Made by a program: the position numbers and the translations under genes. From an uncultured Bacteroidales bacterium (GTDB taxonomy: Bacteria > Bacteroidota > Bacteroidia > Bacteroidales > Muribaculaceae): DNA of 64,000 bases. The notes under the pieces are model-generated. The model did not search any database. It was not told where the DNA came from and saw only the letters and a list, made by a program, of their open reading frames with translations. Shown here in pieces: positions 1 through 7,076 of the stretch; within the stretch, counting starts at the first letter, position 1, and each line of letters opens with the position of its first letter. The stretch covers positions 36,243-100,242 of the forward strand of contig CACYGX010000006.1 in the NCBI GenBank assembly GCA_902774055.1, read 5' to 3'.

Positions 1-2
1 GA

Positions 3-473
3 ATCCCCCACCTGTCCCTCAACTTTATGCGCACAAATCCCGATTCCAAGGGGCGTGTGCTGGACTGGGAGGAAACCGGGAAACTCGTTCAAGCCGATTT
101 TGCAAGGCTCGACGAGGGTGGAGTGCATGTCATTCAAGGCTTTATCTCGCGTGACACCGCATCGGGCGCGGTGACCAATCTGGGGCGTGGCGGCAGTGAC
201 TATACCGCTGCCATCCTTGCCTCTTTGCTCGATGCCGAGGCGCTGGAAATCTGGACCGATGTGGACGGTTTTATGACTGCTGATCCGCGTACTCATCCCG
301 ATGCAACGGTAATTCCCCAGATGACTTATGCCCAGGCCCAGGAAATGTGTGATGCTGGTGCTAAAGTCATCTACCCGCCCACCATTGCCCCCGTGGCGAT
401 GAAACATATCCCCGTATGGGTGAAGAATACCTTTAATCCGAGTGCACCTGGAACAGTAATTATCGACAGTTGA
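3..473 (+). CDS. aspartate kinase, C-terminal end of a protein that begins before the window; lacks ACT and homoserine dehydrogenase domains
   Basis: The frame is open from the left edge, so the true start lies upstream. The visible part carries late motifs of the aspartokinase catalytic domain: the GRGGSDYTA stretch, WTDVDGFMTADPR, and a final KNTFNPSAPGT segment. The enzyme phosphorylates aspartate at the head of threonine, methionine and lysine synthesis. It resembles the kinase half of bacteroidal bifunctional ThrA, in which ACT and homoserine dehydrogenase domains follow this point. Here a TGA stops the frame five codons after the PGT motif and thrC starts 10 bases later. Either this is a kinase without allosteric domain or the remnant of a larger gene. 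Family is clear; the truncation reading is inference. Confidence 0.85.
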   Translation: MPHLSLNFMRTNPDSKGRVLDWEETGKLVQADFARLDEGGVHVIQGFISRDTASGAVTNLGRGGSDYTAAILASLLDAEALEIWTDVDGFMTADPRTHPDATVIPQMTYAQAQEMCDAGAKVIYPPTIAPVAMKHIPVWVKNTFNPSAPGTVIIDS

Positions 474-483
474 AGCATTGACC

Positions 484-1788
484 ATGCTTTACCATAGCAC
501 AAATAACTATCAACACACCGCGCGGCTGGAACAGGCGGTTACCCGTGGACTGGCCCCGGATGGAGGCTTGTACATACCAGACAGTTTGCCGCGTCTGCCC
601 AAGGCGTTCTTGCGCAACATGAGCGCCATGTCGTTGCAGGAAATGGCCTACGCCATCATTGCTTTTGCCCTGAAGGATGATGTGCCCGAGGATGTGCTGC
701 ACGACATCGTCTTCAGTGCGTTTGACTTCGAGATACCTCTTGTCAAGACTGCCGCTGGCAACCATGTGTTGGAATTGTTCCATGGCCCGACCATGGCGTT
801 TAAGGACGTGGGCACGCGTTTCATGGCACGCCTGCTCAACCATTACCGCACGCGTCACCCCGAATGGAAGACCCTCAACGTGCTCGTTCCCACGAGCGGC
901 GACACGGGTAGCGCCGTGGCCAATAGTTTCTGGCGCATGCCTGGCGTTAACGTCTATGTACTCTATCCGCGAGATGCGGTCAACAAGATACAGAAGACCC
1001 AGTTCGCGACATTGGGCGGTAATGTGACGGCCATCGAAGTCAACGGCTCCTATGACGACTGCAAGTCGCTGGTTGAGGAAGCCTTTATGGATTCTGAACT
1101 CAACACAGTGATGCGACTCACGAGCGCCATGTCGATTAACTATGCTCGCCTGGTGCCGCAGATGATATATTATTTCTGGGCTTACACACAACTGCTTCGG
1201 GAGCAGAAGGTTAATGACCTTGTGTTCGCAATACCGTGCTCTAACCTGGGCAACTTGACCAGTGGCTTGATGGCACAGCAGATGGGGCTTCCCGTGAAGC
1301 GTTTCATCAGTGTGGAGAACCAGAATAACATCTTTTATAACTACGTCAAGACGGGCGTTTTCACGCCCAAACCCACACAATACAGTATAGCACCCGCGCT
1401 CGATGCAGGCTGCCCCAACAACTTTGCTCGCGTGGTGGAACTCCTGGGCAGTCACGAGAACATCTGCCGCCACATCCATGCCTACAGTTACGACGACAAC
1501 CAGATTATCGAGACCATCCGTCAGACCTATCGTGACGAGCGCTATCTGCTCGATCCGCACACCGCAGTCGCCTATCGGGCCCTGGCCGAGGATCTGCAGC
1601 CTGGCGAGACGGGTGTCGCGCTGGCGACGGCCCATCCGGCTAAGTTGAAGACGCTCATGGAGGGTATTATCAACGAATCTCTGATTTTGCCCGCTCAGTT
1701 GGCCCGTTTCATGGGAGGAAAGATGCATGTGGTGAAGATGCCCAACGGTTTCACGGCCTTTAAGCATCTTCTACTCGATAACGCATAA
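484..1788 (+). CDS. thrC: threonine synthase
   Basis: This 434-residue protein converts O-phosphohomoserine to threonine with PLP. The N-terminus (YHSTNNY... GLAPDGGLYIP) is typical of bacterial threonine synthase, and the PLP lysine is in HGPTMAFKDVG at about residue 107. The glycine-rich phosphate loop appears as PTSGDTGSAV. I start at ATG 484 rather than the TTG six bases upstream because the family N-terminus begins there. It follows the aspartate kinase by only 10 bases, so both are probably on one threonine-pathway transcript. A strong terminator follows. The usual bacteroidal middle gene (a phosphoglycerate-mutase-like homoserine kinase candidate) is absent between them. Confidence 0.96.
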   Translation: MLYHSTNNYQHTARLEQAVTRGLAPDGGLYIPDSLPRLPKAFLRNMSAMSLQEMAYAIIAFALKDDVPEDVLHDIVFSAFDFEIPLVKTAAGNHVLELFHGPTMAFKDVGTRFMARLLNHYRTRHPEWKTLNVLVPTSGDTGSAVANSFWRMPGVNVYVLYPRDAVNKIQKTQFATLGGNVTAIEVNGSYDDCKSLVEEAFMDSELNTVMRLTSAMSINYARLVPQMIYYFWAYTQLLREQKVNDLVFAIPCSNLGNLTSGLMAQQMGLPVKRFISVENQNNIFYNYVKTGVFTPKPTQYSIAPALDAGCPNNFARVVELLGSHENICRHIHAYSYDDNQIIETIRQTYRDERYLLDPHTAVAYRALAEDLQPGETGVALATAHPAKLKTLMEGIINESLILPAQLARFMGGKMHVVKMPNGFTAFKHLLLDNA

Positions 1789-1820
1789 CTTTGATAATCA
1801 AATATTTGTTTAAATAAATT

Positions 1821-1859
1821 GAGCGGGTCGTTTCCAAAGCCCGCTCATTATTTTTTTTT
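1821..1859 (+). terminator. rho-independent terminator after thrC
   Basis: A 7-bp GC-rich stem (GAGCGGG at 1821-1827, CCCGCTC at 1840-1846) is followed by a run of about ten T residues. It ends the threonine operon ahead of the convergent EamA gene. Confidence 0.85.
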
Positions 1860-1873
1860 GTTTTTGGGCTCTT

Positions 1874-2800
1874 TTAGAGCAGGAAGAATAGTGACACGCC
1901 AATGACCGAAATGAGGGCTCCCAGCAGGCTTTTCATCGTGATGGGCTGCTTGAACAACCACCATGCGGGCAGGATGATGATGATGGGTGTCAGCGCCATC
2001 AGTGTGCTGGCGATCCCCGCAGCGGTGTATTGTACGGCCAACAGCGATGCGCCCACGCCGACGAATGGTCCAAAAATGGTCGTCAACACGGCTGCTCCCA
2101 TACCCTTACGGTCGTGTAACCCCTTCTTTAATGGCTCGAATCCCTCTCGCAGGGCCATCAGCAACGTGAAACCGATGACACCCGCCACACACCTGAAGAA
2201 ATTGGCGTGGAAAGGCAGTATCCAGGGCTGCAAGGAGCTTGTCAGCGTAGCCTCATAGTGGTCCATGCCTATCTTGCTCAGTACCAGGCCAACACCTTGG
2301 CAAACAGCAGCTCCGATAGCAAAAAGCACACCCGCAAGGGGCAATTTGAGCGACAACTTGCGCTTATCACCGCGTCCAAGCACGCTGATGGCAATACCTG
2401 CAAGCGTGACAATCATGGCGAGGATGGCTGTGGGCCGTAATTCCTGGCCTAATGTGAACCAGGCCATGATGGCTGCTGTGATGGGGGCCAGTGTCATAAA
2501 CAGTTGGCCGAATTTGGAGCCGATGATGATGTAGCACTGGAATAGGCAAAAGTCGCCGATGACATAGCCCACCAGTCCAGACAGCATCATCCACAGATAG
2601 GCTTCGGTGCTGGCGTGAGCAGGCAAGGGTGTGCCACCCACAGCCCAGAACAGGATGCCTGAGAAAATGAGGGTGATGACCATGCGTGTCAAGTTCAACG
2701 TCAGGTTGCCCATGCGTTTGCTGCCAAACTCGCTCAGCAATGCCGTGGCAGTCCATGAGAACGCCACACCAATTGAAATTAGTTCGCCAATGTATTGCAT
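1874..2800 (-). CDS. EamA (DMT superfamily) membrane transporter
   Basis: About 308 residues, almost entirely hydrophobic, with two halves each resembling an EamA domain and around ten membrane segments. Members export metabolites or amino acids; the substrate cannot be read here. I place the start at ATG 2800 (MQYIGEL...) rather than 27 bases upstream, because a TATCTTTG promoter element lies at 2806-2813, so the upstream ATG would not be transcribed. The gene is convergent with thrC and divergent from the PBP gene, and probably monocistronic. Confidence 0.88.
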   Translation of the reverse strand: MQYIGELISIGVAFSWTATALLSEFGSKRMGNLTLNLTRMVITLIFSGILFWAVGGTPLPAHASTEAYLWMMLSGLVGYVIGDFCLFQCYIIIGSKFGQLFMTLAPITAAIMAWFTLGQELRPTAILAMIVTLAGIAISVLGRGDKRKLSLKLPLAGVLFAIGAAVCQGVGLVLSKIGMDHYEATLTSSLQPWILPFHANFFRCVAGVIGFTLLMALREGFEPLKKGLHDRKGMGAAVLTTIFGPFVGVGASLLAVQYTAAGIASTLMALTPIIIILPAWWLFKQPITMKSLLGALISVIGVSLFFLL

Positions 2801-2805
2801 GGCTG

Positions 2806-2834
2806 CAAAGATAGACAAAATAATCAATAGTCAA
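2806..2834 (-). promoter_or_regulatory. Bacteroidetes-type promoter of the EamA gene
   Basis: On the minus strand TATCTTTG (plus coordinates 2806-2813) matches the -7 consensus TAnnTTTG. A TTG trinucleotide lies 18 bases upstream (2832-2834). The leader before ATG 2800 would be nearly absent. Confidence 0.65.
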
Positions 2835-2930
2835 TGGATAATCGTTGGTAACGTTCGTGTTCATGCCATTCATCGTTACAATTTTTGTCAATTATTTGAT
2901 GCTGTTGGGTCGAAAAACTAAATCCAGGAA

Positions 2931-2961
2931 TTGAAGAACTGAAAACTTTTTAGTATATTTG
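2931..2961 (+). promoter_or_regulatory. Bacteroidetes-type promoter of the PBP1A gene
   Basis: TATATTTG at 2954-2961 fits the -7 consensus, with TTG at 2931-2933 and a 20-base spacer. The leader is about 80 bases long. Confidence 0.7.
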
Positions 2962-3046
2962 CAGGTTGATAGGTGCCGATTTGACCTGTTGGGATACTCC
3001 AAAGGTTTGATTGGTAGATTGTTAATGTAAATAACTAGACTAAAAT

Positions 3047-5509
3047 ATGAGCGAAAAAACTGCTGGAAAGAAGAGAAACAAGAGCCGTAGCATTACCCGC
3101 AAGATGTGGATGTGGTTCACCATTTTGGTGGGACTGCTGGTGTTGCTGTTTGTGTTGATTTACAATGGCGTGATCGGCTATATGCCGCCCATTGACCAGT
3201 TAAAGAATCCTACCGACAAGTTCGCATCGACCATCTACAGTGCCGATGGTGTGGAGATGGGCCGCTACTACCGTAGCCGCAGCAACCGCATCTATGTGGA
3301 CTTTGACGAGATGTCCCCTTACTTGACCCAGGCGCTGATTGCTACCGAGGATTCACGATTTGAGGAGCACTCGGGCATTGACGTGAAGGCCCTCGGGCGT
3401 GCTGTGATCAAGCGCGTCATCATGGGACAGAAAAGCGCTGGTGGTGGCAGTACCATCACCCAGCAGCTGGCCAAGCAGCTCTATTCTCCTGAGTCTCACA
3501 ACATCTTTGAGCGTGCCTTGAAGAAGCCCGTCGAGTGGGTTATCGCCGTTAAGCTCGAGCGCTATTATACCAAGGATGAGATCATTAAGATGTACTTCAA
3601 CCAGTTTGACTTCTTGAACAACGCTGTGGGTATCAAGATGGCAAGCCGTGTTTATTTTGACAAGGAGCCTAAGGACCTCAATATCCAGGAAGCTGCTACG
3701 CTGGTTGGTATGTGCAAGAATCCGTCCTATTTCAATCCTGTGCGCTATACCGAGCGAACTCGTCAGCGCCGCAATGTGGTGTTTGAGCAGATGGTCAAGG
3801 CAGGATTCCTGAGCGACGCCGAGTGCGAGCAGCTCAAGGCGTTGCCGCTGATCATCAAATTCCAGAAACTGGACCATAACGATGGCCCCGCACCTTACTT
3901 CCGCGAGGAGCTCCGTCGTGTGATGACTGCTAAAAAGCCCAACCGCAAGGACTACCCGTCGTGGAACCAACAGGCCTTTATCGACGACTCGGTGGCTTGG
4001 GCCGTCAATCCCTTGTATGGCTGGTGTAACAAGAATACCAAGCCCGACGGTACACATTATGATATATATACCGATGGCTTGAAGATTTACACCACCATCG
4101 ACTCACGCATGCAGGAGTATGCCGAGAAGGCCGTGCACAAGCACATGAGCAAGACCCTGCAGCCCGCATTCCTGCGTGAGCGTGGCGGTACCAAGAATCC
4201 TTATACCAACAACAAGCAGGAGCTCTCCAGCGCTGGCAAGCAAGCCCTTATCAACGCCGCCATCCGTCATAGCGAACGTTATCGTGTCCTCAAGAACCAG
4301 GGCCTGAGCGATGCCGAAATCATGGAGAACTTCAAGAAGCCGGTGCAGATGCACCTCTTTAACTATGAGGGTGGTTTTGACGCGCAGATGTCACCGCTCG
4401 ACTCGTTGTTATACACCAAGTCGTTCCTGCGTTGTGCCATGATGTCGATGGATCCCGTCACGGGCTTTGTCAAGGCTTACGTTGGCGGTCCCAACTTCCG
4501 CTTCTTTAAGTATGATATGGTCTCGACGGGTCGTCGTCAGATTGGTTCGACGGTGAAACCCTTTGTGTATTCACAGGCTATTGAGTTCGGTGGATTGACT
4601 CCCTGCTCAACCCGTCCTGGTGGTGCGCCCAACATCATTTGGAACAACGAGGTTTACAACCCCCAGAATGAGGGTAGTGGTGGCGCTATGGACCTGCGTA
4701 ACGCGTTGAAGTACTCCAAGAACTGGATTTCGGCTGGTTTCATGCGTGGTACGCGCGAGAACTGGATTGAACGCAATGGCTATTACACCATGACCCCTTC
4801 AGAGTTGGCCAAGTGGATGCACAGCTTCGGCATCACGAGCTACCTTGATCCTGTTCCCGCATTGAGCCTGGGCTCGTGCGAGATCACCCTGCGTGAGATG
4901 GTGGCAGCATACTCGGCATTCGCCAATGGCGGTATGCGAGTTGAGCCAGTGTATGTTTCGCGCATTACCGACAACCGCGGTAACGTGGTAGCCGAGTTTA
5001 CTGGCAGCCAGACCGAGATCATGAGCGAGGACACCTACTTGAAGATGCTCTCGATGCTCACCGAGGTTGTAGATGGTGGTACTGGTGCTCGCCTGCGTTA
5101 TGCCTACGGCATCACTGCCGAGATGGGCGGCAAGACGGGAACCACCAACTTCCACAGTGACGGTTGGTTCATGGGCTTCACCCCTGAACTGGTGACTGGC
5201 GTTTGGGTCGGTGGCGAGGAGCGCTACATTCATTTCAACAGCATGGCGATGGGTCAGGGCGCCGAGGCCGCTTTGCCTATCCTGGGTTACTTCATGAAGT
5301 GGATCTATGATGACAAGCAATTGCCCTACAAGCAAAGCACCAAGTTTGAGTTCCCCAAGGGCTTTAATGCATGCGGAGACGAGCTGAGCGGCTACTATGG
5401 TAGCGGCGGAGGCGGTGGCTGGCACGGCGGTGGCGGCGGAGGCGGCAACTCCGGCGGCGACGGCGGCGGTGGTGGCCAGGACGATGCCACCGAAGGACTC
5501 TTTGATTAG
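3047..5509 (+). CDS. penicillin-binding protein 1A, bifunctional glycosyltransferase/transpeptidase
   Basis: This 820-residue class A PBP polymerises and crosslinks peptidoglycan in the periplasm. A basic cytoplasmic tail is followed by one membrane segment (about residues 20-42). The GT51 domain shows EDSRFEEHSGID with the catalytic glutamate at about 101 and GGGSTITQQLAKQL at 132-145. The transpeptidase has STVK (serine about 501), SKN and KTGTT (lysine about 696). The C-terminus ends in a tail of about 30 mostly glycine residues with a terminal acidic stretch, beyond the usual domain boundary. It is the only peptidoglycan synthase in the window and has its own promoter. Confidence 0.95.
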   Translation: MSEKTAGKKRNKSRSITRKMWMWFTILVGLLVLLFVLIYNGVIGYMPPIDQLKNPTDKFASTIYSADGVEMGRYYRSRSNRIYVDFDEMSPYLTQALIATEDSRFEEHSGIDVKALGRAVIKRVIMGQKSAGGGSTITQQLAKQLYSPESHNIFERALKKPVEWVIAVKLERYYTKDEIIKMYFNQFDFLNNAVGIKMASRVYFDKEPKDLNIQEAATLVGMCKNPSYFNPVRYTERTRQRRNVVFEQMVKAGFLSDAECEQLKALPLIIKFQKLDHNDGPAPYFREELRRVMTAKKPNRKDYPSWNQQAFIDDSVAWAVNPLYGWCNKNTKPDGTHYDIYTDGLKIYTTIDSRMQEYAEKAVHKHMSKTLQPAFLRERGGTKNPYTNNKQELSSAGKQALINAAIRHSERYRVLKNQGLSDAEIMENFKKPVQMHLFNYEGGFDAQMSPLDSLLYTKSFLRCAMMSMDPVTGFVKAYVGGPNFRFFKYDMVSTGRRQIGSTVKPFVYSQAIEFGGLTPCSTRPGGAPNIIWNNEVYNPQNEGSGGAMDLRNALKYSKNWISAGFMRGTRENWIERNGYYTMTPSELAKWMHSFGITSYLDPVPALSLGSCEITLREMVAAYSAFANGGMRVEPVYVSRITDNRGNVVAEFTGSQTEIMSEDTYLKMLSMLTEVVDGGTGARLRYAYGITAEMGGKTGTTNFHSDGWFMGFTPELVTGVWVGGEERYIHFNSMAMGQGAEAALPILGYFMKWIYDDKQLPYKQSTKFEFPKGFNACGDELSGYYGSGGGGGWHGGGGGGGNSGGDGGGGGQDDATEGLFD

Positions 5510-5540
5510 TTAATAGTTAATAGAGAATAGTTAATAGTTG
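5508..5540 (+). repeat. heptamer array AGTTAAT, left of the four-helix-bundle gene
   Basis: Four to five consecutive copies of AGTTAAT (one varies as AGAGAAT) begin at the PBP1A stop codon. The array is inverted relative to the one at 5995-6029, so together they bracket the small gene between them. Confidence 0.85.
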
Positions 5541-5559
5541 ATTTTGTATAGCTGAAAGT

Positions 5560-5901
5560 TTGACCTTGGACAAAAGCAAGGAATTTGCCATAAGGATTGT
5601 AAAGCTATACAAGTACTTATGTGATGACAAACGCGAATTTATTCTGTCAAAGCAACTATTACGTTCTGGAACTTCTATTGGCGCAAATCTCTCTGAGGCT
5701 TTGTATGGTGTTAGCCGCAGTGACTTTCTAGCAAAGGTGTTCATATCGTTAAAAGAATGTGCCGAGACCAGATATTGGCTGGAATTATTATATAAGACAG
5801 ATTATCTAACTGATATTGAGTTCACAAGCATTGATAATGACTGTACTGAGTTAATGAAGCTGTTGACAAGTATCGTAAAGACATCTCGAGAGAATAGTTA
5901 A
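5560..5901 (+). CDS. four helix bundle protein (23S rRNA IVP family)
   Basis: A 113-residue, mostly helical protein of the four-helix-bundle family (PF05635/TIGR02436), recognised by the SKEFAIRIVKLYKYL opening, LLRSGTSIGANLSEA in the middle and the CAETRYWLELL helix. Family members occur as ORFs inside rRNA intervening sequences and as lone genes near variable loci, and are relatives of the Avd protein of diversity-generating retroelements; cellular function is unknown. The start is TTG 5560 or TTG 5566; no ATG suits the family N-terminus. The gene is bracketed by inverted heptamer arrays and closed by a perfect terminator, so it looks like a self-contained cassette. Confidence 0.85.
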   Translation: MTLDKSKEFAIRIVKLYKYLCDDKREFILSKQLLRSGTSIGANLSEALYGVSRSDFLAKVFISLKECAETRYWLELLYKTDYLTDIEFTSIDNDCTELMKLLTSIVKTSRENS

Positions 5902-5944
5902 ATAATGAGGGACTTCACTGCAATGGTTGAAGTCCCTCATTATT
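5901..5944 (+). terminator. 17-bp perfect hairpin after the four-helix-bundle gene
   Basis: Perfectly complementary 17-bp arms at 5901-5917 and 5928-5944 around a 10-base loop, starting in the stop codon of the preceding gene. AT-rich flanks make it usable on either strand. Confidence 0.85.
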
Positions 5945-5994
5945 ATAGAGTATTGGGAGTTATAAAATGTCTAGTAAAAACCTTCTGTACCGCC

Positions 5995-6029
5995 AACTAT
6001 TAACTATTAACTATTAACTATTAACTATT
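5995..6029 (+). repeat. heptamer array AACTATT, five exact copies
   Basis: Five exact tandem copies of AACTATT end immediately at the folD stop codon (which reads in from the right). It is the inverted partner of the array at 5508-5540. Confidence 0.9.
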
Positions 6030-6908
6030 TTACTGGTAGTATTCTTTTTTGGCGGCTGCAAGCGTGTTCTTCATCAGCGAACAGATGGTCATGGGACCTA
6101 CACCTCCGGGGACGGGGGTGATGTATTCGCACTTGGGAGCCACCTCGTCAAATTTCACGTCACCGTTCAGGCGATAGCCGGTCTTGCTCTCGGGGTCGGC
6201 AACTCGGGTAGTGCCCACGTCAATGATAATGGCACCTTCCTTGACCATGTCGGCGGTGACAAAATCGGGGTGACCAATAGCGGCAATAATGATGTCGGCC
6301 TGGCGGCACTCGTCCTTGAGGGTCGCTGAATGGCTGTGGCACACGGTTACCGTTGCATCGCCATGTTGTTTCTGGAGCATCAGTTGTGCCATGGGCTTGC
6401 CCACGATATTAGAGCGTCCCAGCACCACGCATTTCTTGCCTGAAGTGGGAATGTTGTAGCGTTTCAGCAGGGTGATGATGCCCAGAGGTGTTGCTGAGAT
6501 GAAACTCGGCAATCCCAATGCCATGCGGCCGGCGTTCATCGGGTGGATACCATCAACGTCCTTGCGGTAGTCAATGGTGTTGATGACCTTCTGCTCATCG
6601 ATGTGCTTGGGAAGAGGCAATTGCACGATAAAACCGTCAACGTCAGGGTCCTCGTTAAGGGAGCGAATGCAGTCTAGGATTTGGTCCTCGGTGGCGTCTT
6701 CGTCAAAGCGAATCAGTGACGACTTGAACCCGCATTTCTCACAGGCTATAACTTTATTCTTCACATAGGCTTCAGAACCGCCATCGTGGCCCACCAGCAC
6801 AGCGGCCAGATGCGGGCGCTTCAGCCCACTAGCTATCATCTGCTCCACTTCAGCCTTGATTTCCTCTTTGATGGCAGCGGCAGTCATTTTTCCGTCTATC
6901 AGTTTCAT
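6030..6908 (-). CDS. folD: bifunctional methylenetetrahydrofolate dehydrogenase / methenyltetrahydrofolate cyclohydrolase
   Basis: This 292-residue cytosolic enzyme interconverts 5,10-methylene- and 10-formyl-THF using NADP and supplies one-carbon units. Visible signatures are EAYVKNK near residue 50 (catalytic lysine), the PLPKHID segment, the Rossmann fold at [14 protein letters not shown], and [10 protein letters not shown] near the C-terminus. Length is normal. The gene starts at ATG 6908, with a TAATTTTG promoter element about 55 bases upstream, and stands alone between the heptamer array and priA. Confidence 0.97.
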   Translation of the reverse strand: MKLIDGKMTAAAIKEEIKAEVEQMIASGLKRPHLAAVLVGHDGGSEAYVKNKVIACEKCGFKSSLIRFDEDATEDQILDCIRSLNEDPDVDGFIVQLPLPKHIDEQKVINTIDYRKDVDGIHPMNAGRMALGLPSFISATPLGIITLLKRYNIPTSGKKCVVLGRSNIVGKPMAQLMLQKQHGDATVTVCHSHSATLKDECRQADIIIAAIGHPDFVTADMVKEGAIIIDVGTTRVADPESKTGYRLNGDVKFDEVAPKCEYITPVPGGVGPMTICSLMKNTLAAAKKEYYQ

Positions 6909-6961
6909 ACAATCTCTATGTATTTTATTGTCGTTTCTTGTAGTTCTATGAAATCAAGCCA

Positions 6962-6969
6962 CAAAATTA
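6962..6969 (-). promoter_or_regulatory. -7 element of the folD promoter
   Basis: TAATTTTG on the minus strand, upstream of folD. No convincing -33 element was identified. Confidence 0.5.
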
Positions 6970-7076
6970 CTCCAAAAAATTGAATTTCGGGGTACAATAA
7001 AGAAACTTTTCCATAATCCTTCCCGATTTTGGGGTGATAGGGGCGTTTCAAACGGCCATTCTTGGGCGGCACAGAT

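Noticed and set aside
460-1767. Long minus-strand ORF opposite thrC, and similar long antisense ORFs opposite susC, PNP/thiL and ligA
   Set aside because: They are frame shadows of strongly conserved plus or minus genes; their translations show no domain and no promoter.
5560-5901. Avd accessory gene of a diversity-generating retroelement
   Set aside because: The four-helix fold is related, but there is no reverse transcriptase, template repeat or variable repeat nearby.
5508-6029. CRISPR-like array
   Set aside because: The heptamers are directly tandem without spacers and only 33-35 bases long per array.
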